Below are positions 51,955 to 61,079 of a stretch of 64,000 bases of DNA, piece by piece. Source of the DNA: Variovorax paradoxus. GTDB taxonomy: Bacteria; Pseudomonadota; Gammaproteobacteria; Burkholderiales; Burkholderiaceae_C. A model generated the notes under the pieces. That model saw only the letters and a list, made by a program, of their open reading frames with translations. It was not told where the DNA came from and did not search any database. A program made the position numbers and the translations under genes. The number at the start of each line of letters is the position of its first letter. Position 1 is the stretch's first letter. Where the stretch lies: contig NZ_JAGGNU010000005.1 of the NCBI RefSeq assembly GCF_018614915.1, positions 62,001 to 126,000 on the forward strand. Reading direction: 5' to 3'.

Positions 51955-54900
51955 CGATGAAGCCCATTTCCCTCCCCTTGAGCGAACTGGCGCCGCACTA
52001 CGCGGTGGTCGTGGTGGGCTCCGGCTACGGCGCCGGCGTGGCGGCCTCGCGCCTGGCGCGCGCCGGCCAATCGGTGTGCGTGCTGGAGCGCGGCCGCGAA
52101 ATCCTGCCCGGCGGCTTTCCCAAGGACCTCGGCGCCGCGAAGGCCGACATGCAGATCGACGGCGCGCGCGGCAAGCTCGGCGCGCCCGACGGCCTGTACA
52201 ACCTGCACCTCAACGACGACATGCTGGCGGTGGTGGGCTGCGGCCTCGGCGGCACCTCGCTCATCAACGCCAACGTGGCGCTCGAGATCGAGCCGCGCCT
52301 GTTCGAGGCGACGCCCTGGCCGGCACCGTTTCGCGGCGATCCGAAGCTGCTCGACCCCTACGTCGCGCGAGCGCGACAGATGCTCGATCCCTCGCCCTAT
52401 CCGGAGGACGCCGCGCACTTCCCGCCGCTCCACAAGCTCGAGGCGCTGCGGAAATCGGCCGCGGCGATGAAGCAGCCCTGCACGCGCCCGCCGATCGCCG
52501 TGAACTTCGTCGACCAGGTGAACCCCTTCGGCGTGACGCAGCCGCGCTGCAATCTCTGCGGCGACTGCACCAGCGGCTGCAACGTGGGCGCGAAGAACAC
52601 CACGCTGATGAACTACCTTCCCGACGCGCGCCGCCACGGTGCGCAGATCTTCACCGGCGCGCGGGTCAGCCATGTCGAGCGCGACGGCGCACGCTGGCGC
52701 GTGTTCTTCGACGAAGTCGCCTTGCGGGGTTCGGGTACTTCGAGCGGCGCGACCGCGCAGCGCAGCGTCGGCGCCGACGTGGTGATGCTCGGCGCCGGCG
52801 CCCTGGGCTCGACCGAGATCCTGCTGCGCTCCGGGGAGCGCGGCCTGCCGCTGTCGGACCGCGTCGGCCAGCGCTTCTCGGGCAACGGCGACGTGCTGGC
52901 GCTGGGCTACAACAGCTACTGGCAGGCCGGCACCGATGCCGAGGGCCGGACGGTCCAGCACAACATCAACGGCGTGGGCGTCGGGACCCACACGGTGGCG
53001 CCGGCCGATCTGCCCGGACCCTGCATCACCGGCGTGATCGACATGCGCAACGCAGAGCAGGTGGGGGACGGACTGGTGATCGAGGAAGGCGTGATCCCCG
53101 GCGCGCTGGCGCCGATGCTGAGCTCGGCCCTGTTCTTCGCCGACGCCATGATGGGCGACGAGTTCGAGTACGGCGCAGCGCAGGCCAAGCCCCGCCTGCT
53201 CGACGCCCAGGCGCTGGGCGAAGCGGTGCAGAACGACCCCGGAAGCCTCGCCGCACTGGCTTACACCGGCGCGGTGGCGCGCACGCAGACCTACCTGGTG
53301 ATGAGCGTGGACGATGCGGCGGGCCGGCTGCGCCTGCAGGACGATCGGCTGCGCATCGACTGGCCGGGCGCCGGCGGCAGCCCGGTGATGGCGAAGAACA
53401 GGGCCTGGCTGAACGCGGCCAACGAAGCAGTCCAGGGCCAGTTCATCCCCAACCCGCTGTCGAGCGACGCGCTCGGCCGCAAGCTGATCACGGTGCACCC
53501 GCTGGGCGGCTGCGGCATGGGCGACAGCGCCGCGGAGGGCGTGGTCAACCACCAGGGCCAGGTGTTCTCGGGCAAGGCGGGCGATGCCGTGCACGAGGGC
53601 CTGTACGTCTGCGACGGCGCGGTGCTGCCGGGGGCGGTGGGCGTGAACCCGCTGCTGACCATCAGCGCGCTGGCCGAGCGGACTTGCCAGAACCTGTGCG
53701 ACGCCCGAGGCTGGACGCTCGACCTCGAACTGGCCCCGCGCCGGCTGCTGCCGGCCGACGGCGCCTCCGTGCCGCCGCCAACCCCTCCCTCGCCTCCTGC
53801 TCCGCCGCCGCCTTCCTCGGGCCTGCTGGACTGGCTGGAACGCGAGCTCTCGTCGGTCGCGCACGACGCCGAAGCGCTGCTCGGGAAGCTGGGCCGCCAG
53901 CTCGAAGCAGGCGCCATCGACCTGGCGAAGGAAGCGATCCGGCAGATCATCGCGAAGGAGCCGGCGCTGCTCAGTCCCAGCTTCCAGTTCACCGAAACCA
54001 TGCAGGGCTGGATCAGCACCGAGGCGGTGACCGCCCGCGCGGGCGCGGACCGCCGCATGGCCAGCGACTACGAGCTCGCTTGCGCCTGGGGCCGGGTGCA
54101 GGGCCAGACCATGCGCTTCGAGCTGACGATCCATACCGACGACCTGCACCAGCTGGTTTCCGACCCGACGCATCCGGCCGGCATCACCGGCACCGTGACC
54201 TGCCCGGCCCTGTGGCCCGAGCCGATGCCGGTGATCAGCGGCGTGTTCCACCTGCTGCCGGCCGATGCGCAGCGCGTCGAAAGCTGGACCATGACCTACG
54301 AGATGATGCTGCAGCGCGGCGACTCGCGGCTGCGCTTCAAGGGCCACAAGCTGCTGCGCGAGCGGCCCGGCTCCTCGCCCTGGACCGACACGACCACGCT
54401 GTTCGTGCGGGTCCATGACGCCGGCAGCGCCGACGCCCCGCTGGTCGCGCAGGGCATCCTGACGCTCGGCCTGGAAGATTTGCTGCGGCAGGCCTCCACG
54501 ATCCGCCTCGAGCCGCCGGCGAACCTCCTGGGCGAGCTGGAGAAGCAGGTACCGGCCGCGCGCGACGCCATCTCCGCCGCCTACCTCGCCCGCTTCGCCG
54601 GCTTCTTCGGCACCACGCTGTTCCGCGCCTATGGCGGGCTCCTGGCCAATCTGAACAACTTCCCGGCGCTCGACCTGCCCGCGCTGCAGCGGCGCGCCTT
54701 GCGGGCACCGGCGCCGGTGGCGCACAGCGTGGACGTGGGCGACGGCTTCAAGATCAAGCTCACCCGCTACGCCGGCGGGGCGCGCGGGCCGGTGGTGCTG
54801 GCGCCGGGTTTCTCGGTGCGGGCGTCATCCTTCGCCATCGACACGGTCGAGCAGAACCTCGTGGAAGCGCTTTGCGCGCGTGGCTACGACGTGTGGCTGT

Positions 54901-55772
54901 TCGACTACCGGGCCAGCGCCGATTCCGGCAGCCCGATCGCGCCCTTCACCATCGACGACATCGCCCGCATCGACTGGCCGGCGGCGGTGCGCTTCATCCT
55001 GGAAGCCACCGGCGCGGCGGACCTGCAGGCGATCGCGCATTGCGTGGGCTCGATGAGCCTCTTGATGGCCCTGCTCGACGGCATGACCGGCGTGCGCTCG
55101 ATCGTCTCGTCGCAGCTCACGCTGCATCCGATCACGGGCTGGCTCAACAACGCCAAGGCCGACCTCGGCCTGGCCCGGCTCCTCGGGGCCTATGCGCCGC
55201 TGGAGGACCGCTTCGACAGCGTGCCCGGCACTACCGACCTGGACCGCGAGATCGACACGGTCGCCTGGAAAGTGCCCGTTCCCGCCGGCGAGCAATGCAA
55301 GAACCCGGTGTGCCACCGCGTGTTCTCGATCTTCGGGGCGTCCTATACGCACAGGCAGCTGAACGACGCCACCCACACGGCGCTGGCGGAAATGTTCGGC
55401 TGCGTGTCGCTGCGCCCCTTCGAGCAATTGAGCCTGATGATGCAGCAGGCCAAGGCCGTCGACCGCGAGGGCCGCGATGTCTACCTCGCGCCGGAGAACG
55501 CGCCGCGGCTGGCCCTGCCGATCAGCTTCGTGGCCGGCGCCGGCAACCAGCTCTTCTTTCCGGAAACGAGCCTGCGCACGCAGGCCTGGCTGTCGGCCCA
55601 CAACGACCCGGCGCTCTACACGCGCCACGTCTTCGAGGGCTACGCCCACATGGACCTGTTCATCGGGCGCGACGCGGCGCGCGACGTCTTCCCCTACCTG
55701 ATCGCGCAGCTCGAACGTGCGGACACCAAAGCCTGCCGACAGGCGCCTATGGCCGCTCGGACACCAGCGTGA
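51951..55772 (+). CDS. GMC/cholesterol-oxidase-like oxidoreductase fused to alpha/beta hydrolase
   Basis: A 1273-residue multidomain protein. The N-terminal GMC flavoenzyme (about 15-595) has the FAD motif GSGYGAGV (23-30), a four-Cys cluster CNLCGDCTSGC (200-210) and the catalytic-type H516 in VHPLGGCGMGD. A proline-rich linker (608-622) leads to an all-beta middle domain (about 675-850). The C-terminal alpha/beta hydrolase (925-1255) has a nucleophile elbow AHCVGS with C1031 in place of Ser and a late His (YAHMD, H1233). Cys in this position is seen in PHA synthases. The natural substrate may be a sterol-like or large hydroxy lipid; this is inference. No signal peptide is seen. Confidence 0.85.
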   Translation: MTMKPISLPLSELAPHYAVVVVGSGYGAGVAASRLARAGQSVCVLERGREILPGGFPKDLGAAKADMQIDGARGKLGAPDGLYNLHLNDDMLAVVGCGLGGTSLINANVALEIEPRLFEATPWPAPFRGDPKLLDPYVARARQMLDPSPYPEDAAHFPPLHKLEALRKSAAAMKQPCTRPPIAVNFVDQVNPFGVTQPRCNLCGDCTSGCNVGAKNTTLMNYLPDARRHGAQIFTGARVSHVERDGARWRVFFDEVALRGSGTSSGATAQRSVGADVVMLGAGALGSTEILLRSGERGLPLSDRVGQRFSGNGDVLALGYNSYWQAGTDAEGRTVQHNINGVGVGTHTVAPADLPGPCITGVIDMRNAEQVGDGLVIEEGVIPGALAPMLSSALFFADAMMGDEFEYGAAQAKPRLLDAQALGEAVQNDPGSLAALAYTGAVARTQTYLVMSVDDAAGRLRLQDDRLRIDWPGAGGSPVMAKNRAWLNAANEAVQGQFIPNPLSSDALGRKLITVHPLGGCGMGDSAAEGVVNHQGQVFSGKAGDAVHEGLYVCDGAVLPGAVGVNPLLTISALAERTCQNLCDARGWTLDLELAPRRLLPADGASVPPPTPPSPPAPPPPSSGLLDWLERELSSVAHDAEALLGKLGRQLEAGAIDLAKEAIRQIIAKEPALLSPSFQFTETMQGWISTEAVTARAGADRRMASDYELACAWGRVQGQTMRFELTIHTDDLHQLVSDPTHPAGITGTVTCPALWPEPMPVISGVFHLLPADAQRVESWTMTYEMMLQRGDSRLRFKGHKLLRERPGSSPWTDTTTLFVRVHDAGSADAPLVAQGILTLGLEDLLRQASTIRLEPPANLLGELEKQVPAARDAISAAYLARFAGFFGTTLFRAYGGLLANLNNFPALDLPALQRRALRAPAPVAHSVDVGDGFKIKLTRYAGGARGPVVLAPGFSVRASSFAIDTVEQNLVEALCARGYDVWLFDYRASADSGSPIAPFTIDDIARIDWPAAVRFILEATGAADLQAIAHCVGSMSLLMALLDGMTGVRSIVSSQLTLHPITGWLNNAKADLGLARLLGAYAPLEDRFDSVPGTTDLDREIDTVAWKVPVPAGEQCKNPVCHRVFSIFGASYTHRQLNDATHTALAEMFGCVSLRPFEQLSLMMQQAKAVDREGRDVYLAPENAPRLALPISFVAGAGNQLFFPETSLRTQAWLSAHNDPALYTRHVFEGYAHMDLFIGRDAARDVFPYLIAQLERADTKACRQAPMAARTPA

Positions 55773-58326
55773 CGACGGCGTCCTCGTCGAGCAAGGCACC
55801 TTCCAGGCGCCAGCCCGCGATGCTGGTCGCGGGATGCGCGGCGCCGATGAGCGCCAGCGCGGCCGCCAGCGTGCGGCTGTCGCTGGGCGCGCGCTGCTCG
55901 CCGCGCCGCTCGCGCGCGGCGTCGTCGCAGCCGATCAGCAGCGCGGCCTCGCGCAGCCGGCCCTGGCGCGCCGCCAGCAACGCCAGCATGCCCGCGAAGT
56001 GGCGCAGCCCGACCGAGCGGCGACAGTGGGGGAGGCTCTGCATCACCTGGGCCTGGGCCTCGTCGAGCGCGCCCTGGCCGGTCAGCGCATGCGCGTACCA
56101 GTTCAGCGCGAAGGCCATCATCTGCGCATCGGTCAGCGGCGAACGCTGCAGATGGTCGATCACCGCCCGGAACCGGCTCACCGCCTCGTCCACGTGCCCC
56201 AGCTCGTGATGCATGGCGGCCAGGTTGTTGAGCACGTGGAACAGCGTGCGCGCGTTGCCTTCCGAGCGCACCAGCGGCAGCGCCTGGACGTAGGCGGCCA
56301 GCGCCTGCACCGGCTGGTCCTGGTAGCGCCGCACCATGCCCGTGCAGTACAGCCAGGTGCCCCTGAAGGGGCGCATGCCGGGTTGCTCGACCAGTTCGGC
56401 GCATTGCGCCAGCCTGCGCTCGGCGGTCTCGAAGTCGCCACTCACGGCGGCCACGTAGGCGCTCGAGCACAAGCTCAGGGCCAGGGGGCCGTTCGGCGGC
56501 TGCTGGCCGAAAATCTCGCAGGCGCGGTCGAGCAGCTCCATCCGCCGCTGCGCGCTGACGCCGCCGTGCAGCCCGACCAGCGCCAGGCCGAGGCAGAACT
56601 CGGCCACCACCTGCACCGGCGTGGCGGCGTCGATCAGCGGCTCGGCCGTCAGCATCCAGCGCACGCACTCGGGGTAGCGGCCCGCCTGGTACATCAGTAT
56701 GGCGGCGCTGTTCACCAGGTCGAGCGCCAGCGCGGCCTCGCCGCCAGGGCCGCAGGCCCATTCGATCGCGCTGCGCAAGTTGTCGATTTCGGGGCTGCAG
56801 GCCAGCACCCACTGGTCGATCGTCTCAGCTCCCACGCGGCCGGCGCGGACGCGACGGTCGATCGCCGAAAGCACGCAGCGCGCATGCCATTGCCGCAGGC
56901 TCTCCCACTCGGAGGCTGCCTCGAGCTGCTCGCGGGCGTAGGCGCGGGCCGTCTCCAGCAGGCGATAGCGCGGCACGGCGCCGCCGTCGACCACGACGAT
57001 CGACTTGTCGATCAGGTTGCCGAGATGGTCGAGCACGGCCCAGGCATCGATGTCCTCGTCGCACGCCACCTGCTGTGCCAGCTCGAGGCCGAAGCCGCCG
57101 GCGAAGACGCCGAGCCGCCGGAACACCTTCTGCTCGTCCGGGCTCAGCAGGGCATGGCTCCAATCGAGCGTGGTGCGCAGGGTGCGGTGGCGCGAGGGCG
57201 CATCGCGCACGCCGTTCTTCAGCACATGCAGGCGCTGGGCCAGGTGCTGCCGAACGCCCTGCACGCCCAGGAGCGGCACGCGCGCGGCGGCGAGTTCCAG
57301 CGCCAGCGGCAGGCCGTCGAGCTCGCGGCAGATGTCCACCACCGCGTCGAGATTGCCTTCGTCGAGCCGGAAGCCCGGTTGCGTGGCGCCGACGCGGGCC
57401 ACGAACAAGGCGACCGCGCCATGCGCCGCCGCATCGGCCAGCGCGGCATCGTCCGGCACCGCCAATGCGCCCAGCCGCATCGGCCGCTCGGTGACCAGCT
57501 TCAAGGGCTCCTGGCTGGTGACCAGGACGTGGAGGCCGGGCAGGGCATCGAGCAGGTGGCCGACCAGCGCAGCCACAGGCTCGACCAGGTGCTCGCAGTT
57601 GTCCAGCACCAGCAGTTCGTGGCCACGCAGGCGCTCCGCCAGTTCGACGCTCGCGTCGGCCCGCCCGGGCAGGTTGATGCTCAGGGACAGCGCCACCGCG
57701 GCGGGCAGCGCGGCCGGATCGGAGATGGTCGCCAGTTCCACCATCCAGGCGCCGTCCCGGAAGTCGTGCGCCACTTGCCGGGCCACCGCGCGCGCCAGGC
57801 TGGTCTTGCCGATGCCGCCCGGCCCCAGCAAGCTGAGCAGCCGGTGCTGCCGCACCAGCTCGCGCAGCGTCGCCAGCTCCGCATCCCGGCCCAGCAGCGG
57901 GGGCAGCAGGGCGGGCAGATTGCCGGTGTCGGCCCGCAAGGCCCTGGCCGCGGACGGGAGGTTGGCGGCCCTGGAATTCGGCGCTACGGCGTTAGTGCCG
58001 GCGACGCTTGCCGCGGGAAAGGCGTCCAGCGCGGCGGCAAAGCGATAGCCGCGGCCCGGAATCGTGACGATGGCGTCGGCTCCCAGCAGCTTGCGCAACG
58101 CGCTCACATGCACCTGGAGATTGTTTTCCTCCACCACCAGGTTCGGCCACACCATGTCGAGCAGCTCGTTCTTGCTCAGCATGCGCTCGCGATGGGCGAT
58201 CAGGGCCGAAAGTACATCGAAGGCCCGCGCGCCGAGGCTGGCGGGTCGGCCTTCCACCAGCAGTTGCCGGGTGGAAGGACGCAGTTCAATGTTGTCGAAG
58301 CGGTAGATCGAATCTGTTGGCAGCAC
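55747..58326 (-). CDS. Winged-helix STAND-ATPase transcriptional regulator with TPR-like C-terminus
   Basis: An 859-residue regulator. An OmpR/CadC-type winged helix (about 8-97) has NLQVHVSALRKLLG and IPGRGYRFA. The NTPase domain has Walker A GPGGIGKT (168-175) and a Walker B ELLVLDNCEH. The C-terminal half is helical repeats that probably sense a ligand or partner. STAND regulators oligomerise on ATP and inducer binding. The GTG at 58326 is used; a TTG at 58395 would add 23 residues. It is convergent with the GMC fusion gene (26-base overlap) and is its natural candidate regulator, which is inference. Confidence 0.87.
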   Translation of the reverse strand: MLPTDSIYRFDNIELRPSTRQLLVEGRPASLGARAFDVLSALIAHRERMLSKNELLDMVWPNLVVEENNLQVHVSALRKLLGADAIVTIPGRGYRFAAALDAFPAASVAGTNAVAPNSRAANLPSAARALRADTGNLPALLPPLLGRDAELATLRELVRQHRLLSLLGPGGIGKTSLARAVARQVAHDFRDGAWMVELATISDPAALPAAVALSLSINLPGRADASVELAERLRGHELLVLDNCEHLVEPVAALVGHLLDALPGLHVLVTSQEPLKLVTERPMRLGALAVPDDAALADAAAHGAVALFVARVGATQPGFRLDEGNLDAVVDICRELDGLPLALELAAARVPLLGVQGVRQHLAQRLHVLKNGVRDAPSRHRTLRTTLDWSHALLSPDEQKVFRRLGVFAGGFGLELAQQVACDEDIDAWAVLDHLGNLIDKSIVVVDGGAVPRYRLLETARAYAREQLEAASEWESLRQWHARCVLSAIDRRVRAGRVGAETIDQWVLACSPEIDNLRSAIEWACGPGGEAALALDLVNSAAILMYQAGRYPECVRWMLTAEPLIDAATPVQVVAEFCLGLALVGLHGGVSAQRRMELLDRACEIFGQQPPNGPLALSLCSSAYVAAVSGDFETAERRLAQCAELVEQPGMRPFRGTWLYCTGMVRRYQDQPVQALAAYVQALPLVRSEGNARTLFHVLNNLAAMHHELGHVDEAVSRFRAVIDHLQRSPLTDAQMMAFALNWYAHALTGQGALDEAQAQVMQSLPHCRRSVGLRHFAGMLALLAARQGRLREAALLIGCDDAARERRGEQRAPSDSRTLAAALALIGAAHPATSIAGWRLEGALLDEDAVVTLVSERP

Positions 58327-58388
58327 GGGCGACTCTAGGCGGGCCTGCAACGCAGGCGAAGCCGGTGTTGTAACCGCGCCGGTCGAAA

Positions 58389-58407
58389 GTAACAACTACG
58401 GTAACAA
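58389..58407 (-). promoter_or_regulatory. GTAACAA direct repeats before the STAND regulator gene
   Basis: GTAACAA occurs at 58389-58395 and 58401-58407, a 12-base period, with a related GTTGTAAC nearby at about 58366. Winged-helix regulators of the OmpR type bind such direct repeats. The site is about 65 bases upstream of the GTG and may serve autoregulation. Confidence 0.4.
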
Positions 58408-58463
58408 ATTCGCCTGCGCGGCGCCTGGCCTCCGGCGCCGGATTCCGCCCCTGCCGCGCGCCC

Positions 58464-60644
58464 CTAGGCCGGCACTCCTTCGATGTTGGCCCGATCCCAG
58501 TGCCGGTGCCTGGCGATCGCGGCAATGAAGTCGTGCGCGATCTGCGTGGCGGCGGTGGCATCGCCGAGGTTGGTGGTCGGCGTCGCGGCGACCACCACGC
58601 CAGCCGGCGCCTTGCGCGGATCGTCGCCGACGCCCAGCGTCGCAAGCAGTTGCACGCCCTCGCCCACGGCGCAGATCGCCTTGCAGTGCTTGTAGGCCTC
58701 GAGCACGAAGTGCAGCGCTTCGCCGTTGCCAACCAGCGCCCGGACGCCCTGCGCGCCGGCAGGCACCAGCACGGCATCGAACATGACCGAGGGCATGTTG
58801 GCGAAGGTGGCGTCGACGTCGAGCTGGCGCTTCGAGGCGCTGGCGACGGTGCCGAGCCGGGGGCCGACCACCTTGCATTGCGCTCCGGCCTGCTCGATCG
58901 CGTCGCGGATCGGCTTCAGCGAGGCCGAGTCGATGCCGTCCGCCACCAGGATCGCGACCTTGCGCGTCCTGATCGAGCCGTCGCCGGTGTCGACCATGCT
59001 GAGCGCGCGCGATTCCTCGATCGGCAGCGACATGCGGTGTTCGCGGTAGCCCGCCCGGCCGGCGGCCGCCTTCGCATCGGGCGCGTTGATGCCCAGCGGT
59101 TCGGCCACGCGGCGCGCAAGCTTCTCGTCGACGTGCGCGAGGTTGTCCACCATGCGCTGGCGGATCGCCGGCGTCTCGACCTTCGACAGCTCGAAGCGGA
59201 AGGCCGCGATGACGTGCTCCTTCTCGGCCGCGCTCTGGCTGTTGAAGAAGAGCCGCGCCTGCGTGAAGTGGTCGTCGAAGGAGGGGTTGCGGCGCCGCAG
59301 CTTGGGCGGGTCGATCTCCTCGGGGAAGGACTGGAAGCCGACGCTCGCGCCGTCGATGCGGAATTCCTTGCCGTCGATGAGTGAGTGCGGTTCGTAAGCC
59401 ACCTGGCTGCGCGCGATGGTCTGGCGGTGCATGCCGTCGCGCTGGAAGTTGTGGAAGGGGCACACGCTCCGGTTGATCGGCAGCTCGTGGAAGTTGGCGC
59501 CGCCCAGGCGCGAGATCTGCGTGTCGGTGTAGGAGAAGAGTCGGCCCTGCAGCAGCGGATCGTTCGAGAAGTCGATGCCCGGCACCACGTGACCCGGGTG
59601 GAAGGCCACCTGCTCGGTCTCGGCGAAGAAGTTGTCGGGGTTGCGGTTGAGCACCAGGCGGCCGATGCGCTGCACCGGCACCATCTCCTCGGGCACGATC
59701 TTGGTCGGGTCCAGCAGGTCGAAGCCGAAGGCATGCTCCTTGTCCTGCGGGATCATCTGCACGCCGAGCTCCCATTCGGGAAAGTCGCCGCGCTCGATGG
59801 CCTCCCACAGGTCGCGCCGGTGGAAGTCGGCGTCCTTGCCGGCGATCTTCTGCGCCTCGTCCCAGGCCAGGCCGTGGATGCCGAGCTTGGGCTTCCAGTG
59901 GAACTTGACGAAGTGGCTCTCGCCGCGCGCATTGACGAAGCGGAAGGTGTGGACACCGAAGCCTTCCATCATGCGCAGGCTGCGCGGGATCGCGCGGTCC
60001 GACATGATCCACATCAGCATGTGGGTGGTCTCGGGCATCAGCGAGGCGAAGTCCCAGAAAGTGTCGTGCGCGCTCGCCGCCTGCGGCATCTCGTGGTGCG
60101 GCTCCGGCTTCACCGCATGGATCAGGTCGGGAAACTTGATCGCGTCCTGGATGAAGAACACCGGGATGTTGTTGCCCACCAGGTCGTAGTTGCCCTCGCG
60201 GGTGTAGAACTTGACCGCGAAGCCGCGCACGTCGCGCACCGTGTCGGCCGAGCCGCGCGAGCCCGCCACGGTCGAGAAGCGCACGAACACGGGCGTCTTC
60301 ACCGCCGGGTCCTGCAGGAAGTCAGCGCAGGTGAACTGCGACATCGACTTGTAGACCTCGAAATAGCCGTGTGCCGCCTCGCCGCGCGCGTGCACCACGC
60401 GCTCCGGAATGCGCTCGTGGTCGAAGTGCGTGATCTTCTCGCGCAGGATGAAGTCCTCGAGCAGCGTCGGCCCGCGCACGCCTGCTTTCAGCGAGTTGTG
60501 GTTGTCCGGGATCTGCAATCCCTGGTTGGTACTGAGCCGCGGGGTGTTTTCGCTCGTGAAGGCGGCCAGTTGCTCCTGCTTGGCATTGCTGCCGTCGCCC
60601 ACCTTGGGTCGACGGGCCGCGGCCGCCTTGTTCTGTGGCCTCAT
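58464..60644 (-). CDS. katE: Large-subunit catalase with DJ-1-like domain (KatE/HPII type)
   Basis: A 726-residue heme catalase. The active site has H85 (VVHARGEAAHG), N158/N159 (VGNNIPVFFIQD) and the proximal heme ligand Y372 (RLFSYTDTQ). After residue 575 comes the extra class-1 glutamine-amidotransferase-like domain (KVAILVADGID through AICAVGEG) that marks large-subunit catalases such as HPII. It lacks a signal peptide and is cytoplasmic. The start follows an AAACGAAGGAATCC ribosome site. A 48-residue membrane gene lies upstream on the same strand. Confidence 0.95.
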   Translation of the reverse strand: MRPQNKAAAARRPKVGDGSNAKQEQLAAFTSENTPRLSTNQGLQIPDNHNSLKAGVRGPTLLEDFILREKITHFDHERIPERVVHARGEAAHGYFEVYKSMSQFTCADFLQDPAVKTPVFVRFSTVAGSRGSADTVRDVRGFAVKFYTREGNYDLVGNNIPVFFIQDAIKFPDLIHAVKPEPHHEMPQAASAHDTFWDFASLMPETTHMLMWIMSDRAIPRSLRMMEGFGVHTFRFVNARGESHFVKFHWKPKLGIHGLAWDEAQKIAGKDADFHRRDLWEAIERGDFPEWELGVQMIPQDKEHAFGFDLLDPTKIVPEEMVPVQRIGRLVLNRNPDNFFAETEQVAFHPGHVVPGIDFSNDPLLQGRLFSYTDTQISRLGGANFHELPINRSVCPFHNFQRDGMHRQTIARSQVAYEPHSLIDGKEFRIDGASVGFQSFPEEIDPPKLRRRNPSFDDHFTQARLFFNSQSAAEKEHVIAAFRFELSKVETPAIRQRMVDNLAHVDEKLARRVAEPLGINAPDAKAAAGRAGYREHRMSLPIEESRALSMVDTGDGSIRTRKVAILVADGIDSASLKPIRDAIEQAGAQCKVVGPRLGTVASASKRQLDVDATFANMPSVMFDAVLVPAGAQGVRALVGNGEALHFVLEAYKHCKAICAVGEGVQLLATLGVGDDPRKAPAGVVVAATPTTNLGDATAATQIAHDFIAAIARHRHWDRANIEGVPA

Positions 60645-60695
60645 TCAGGATTCCTTCGTTTCTTTTGCAATGCGGCGCCCGGAGGCGCCGCAAGA

Positions 60696-60842
60696 TCAGC
60701 TGACTTCCGCGTCGAAGAACGCGTCCAGTGCGTTGACCACCGCCACCAGGCCGACGATGCCCGCCACCGCCAGAACGGTCCAGAGCAGCACATCGTCGAA
60801 CCAGGCAGCTCCGAGCGCGCCGAACAGCGAGGAAAGCTCCAT
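60696..60842 (-). CDS. Small single-helix membrane protein, 48 residues
   Basis: It starts MELSSLFGALGAAWFDDVLL, has one strong membrane helix (about 17-39, LLWTVLAVAGIVGLVAVVNAL) and ends in an acidic tail DAFFDAEVS. The ATG at 60842 has GGAG six bases upstream; an in-frame ATG at 60881 has none. It lies 51 bases upstream of katE on the same strand and may be co-transcribed. The family is not recognised. Confidence 0.6.
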   Translation of the reverse strand: MELSSLFGALGAAWFDDVLLWTVLAVAGIVGLVAVVNALDAFFDAEVS

Positions 60843-61079
60843 GTTTCGCTCCAGGTCATTGGTGGGGGGACGCTTCGACAAGCGCTGCAGGCCGCCTGCA
60901 AGCGATGCATGAGCTTAGGGTCCGCACCGCCCGGACCCCGTAGTGGCCGCGCGCTCGGGTGTGTGGGAGCGGCGAGGAGTCCGCAGTAGGACCGCGCTGA
61001 CGGCTTCGTGGGCATGCCTACGCCGCTTCGCGACGCCCCGCCCATGCGCTTTGGCCGTGGCGCCCTATAGGATCGGGGC

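Noticed and set aside
51390..54725. A 1111-codon open frame on the minus strand opposite the phosphoesterase and GMC fusion.
   Set aside because: Antisense to genes with clear FAD, metal and lipase-box motifs; its composition is that of a shadow frame.
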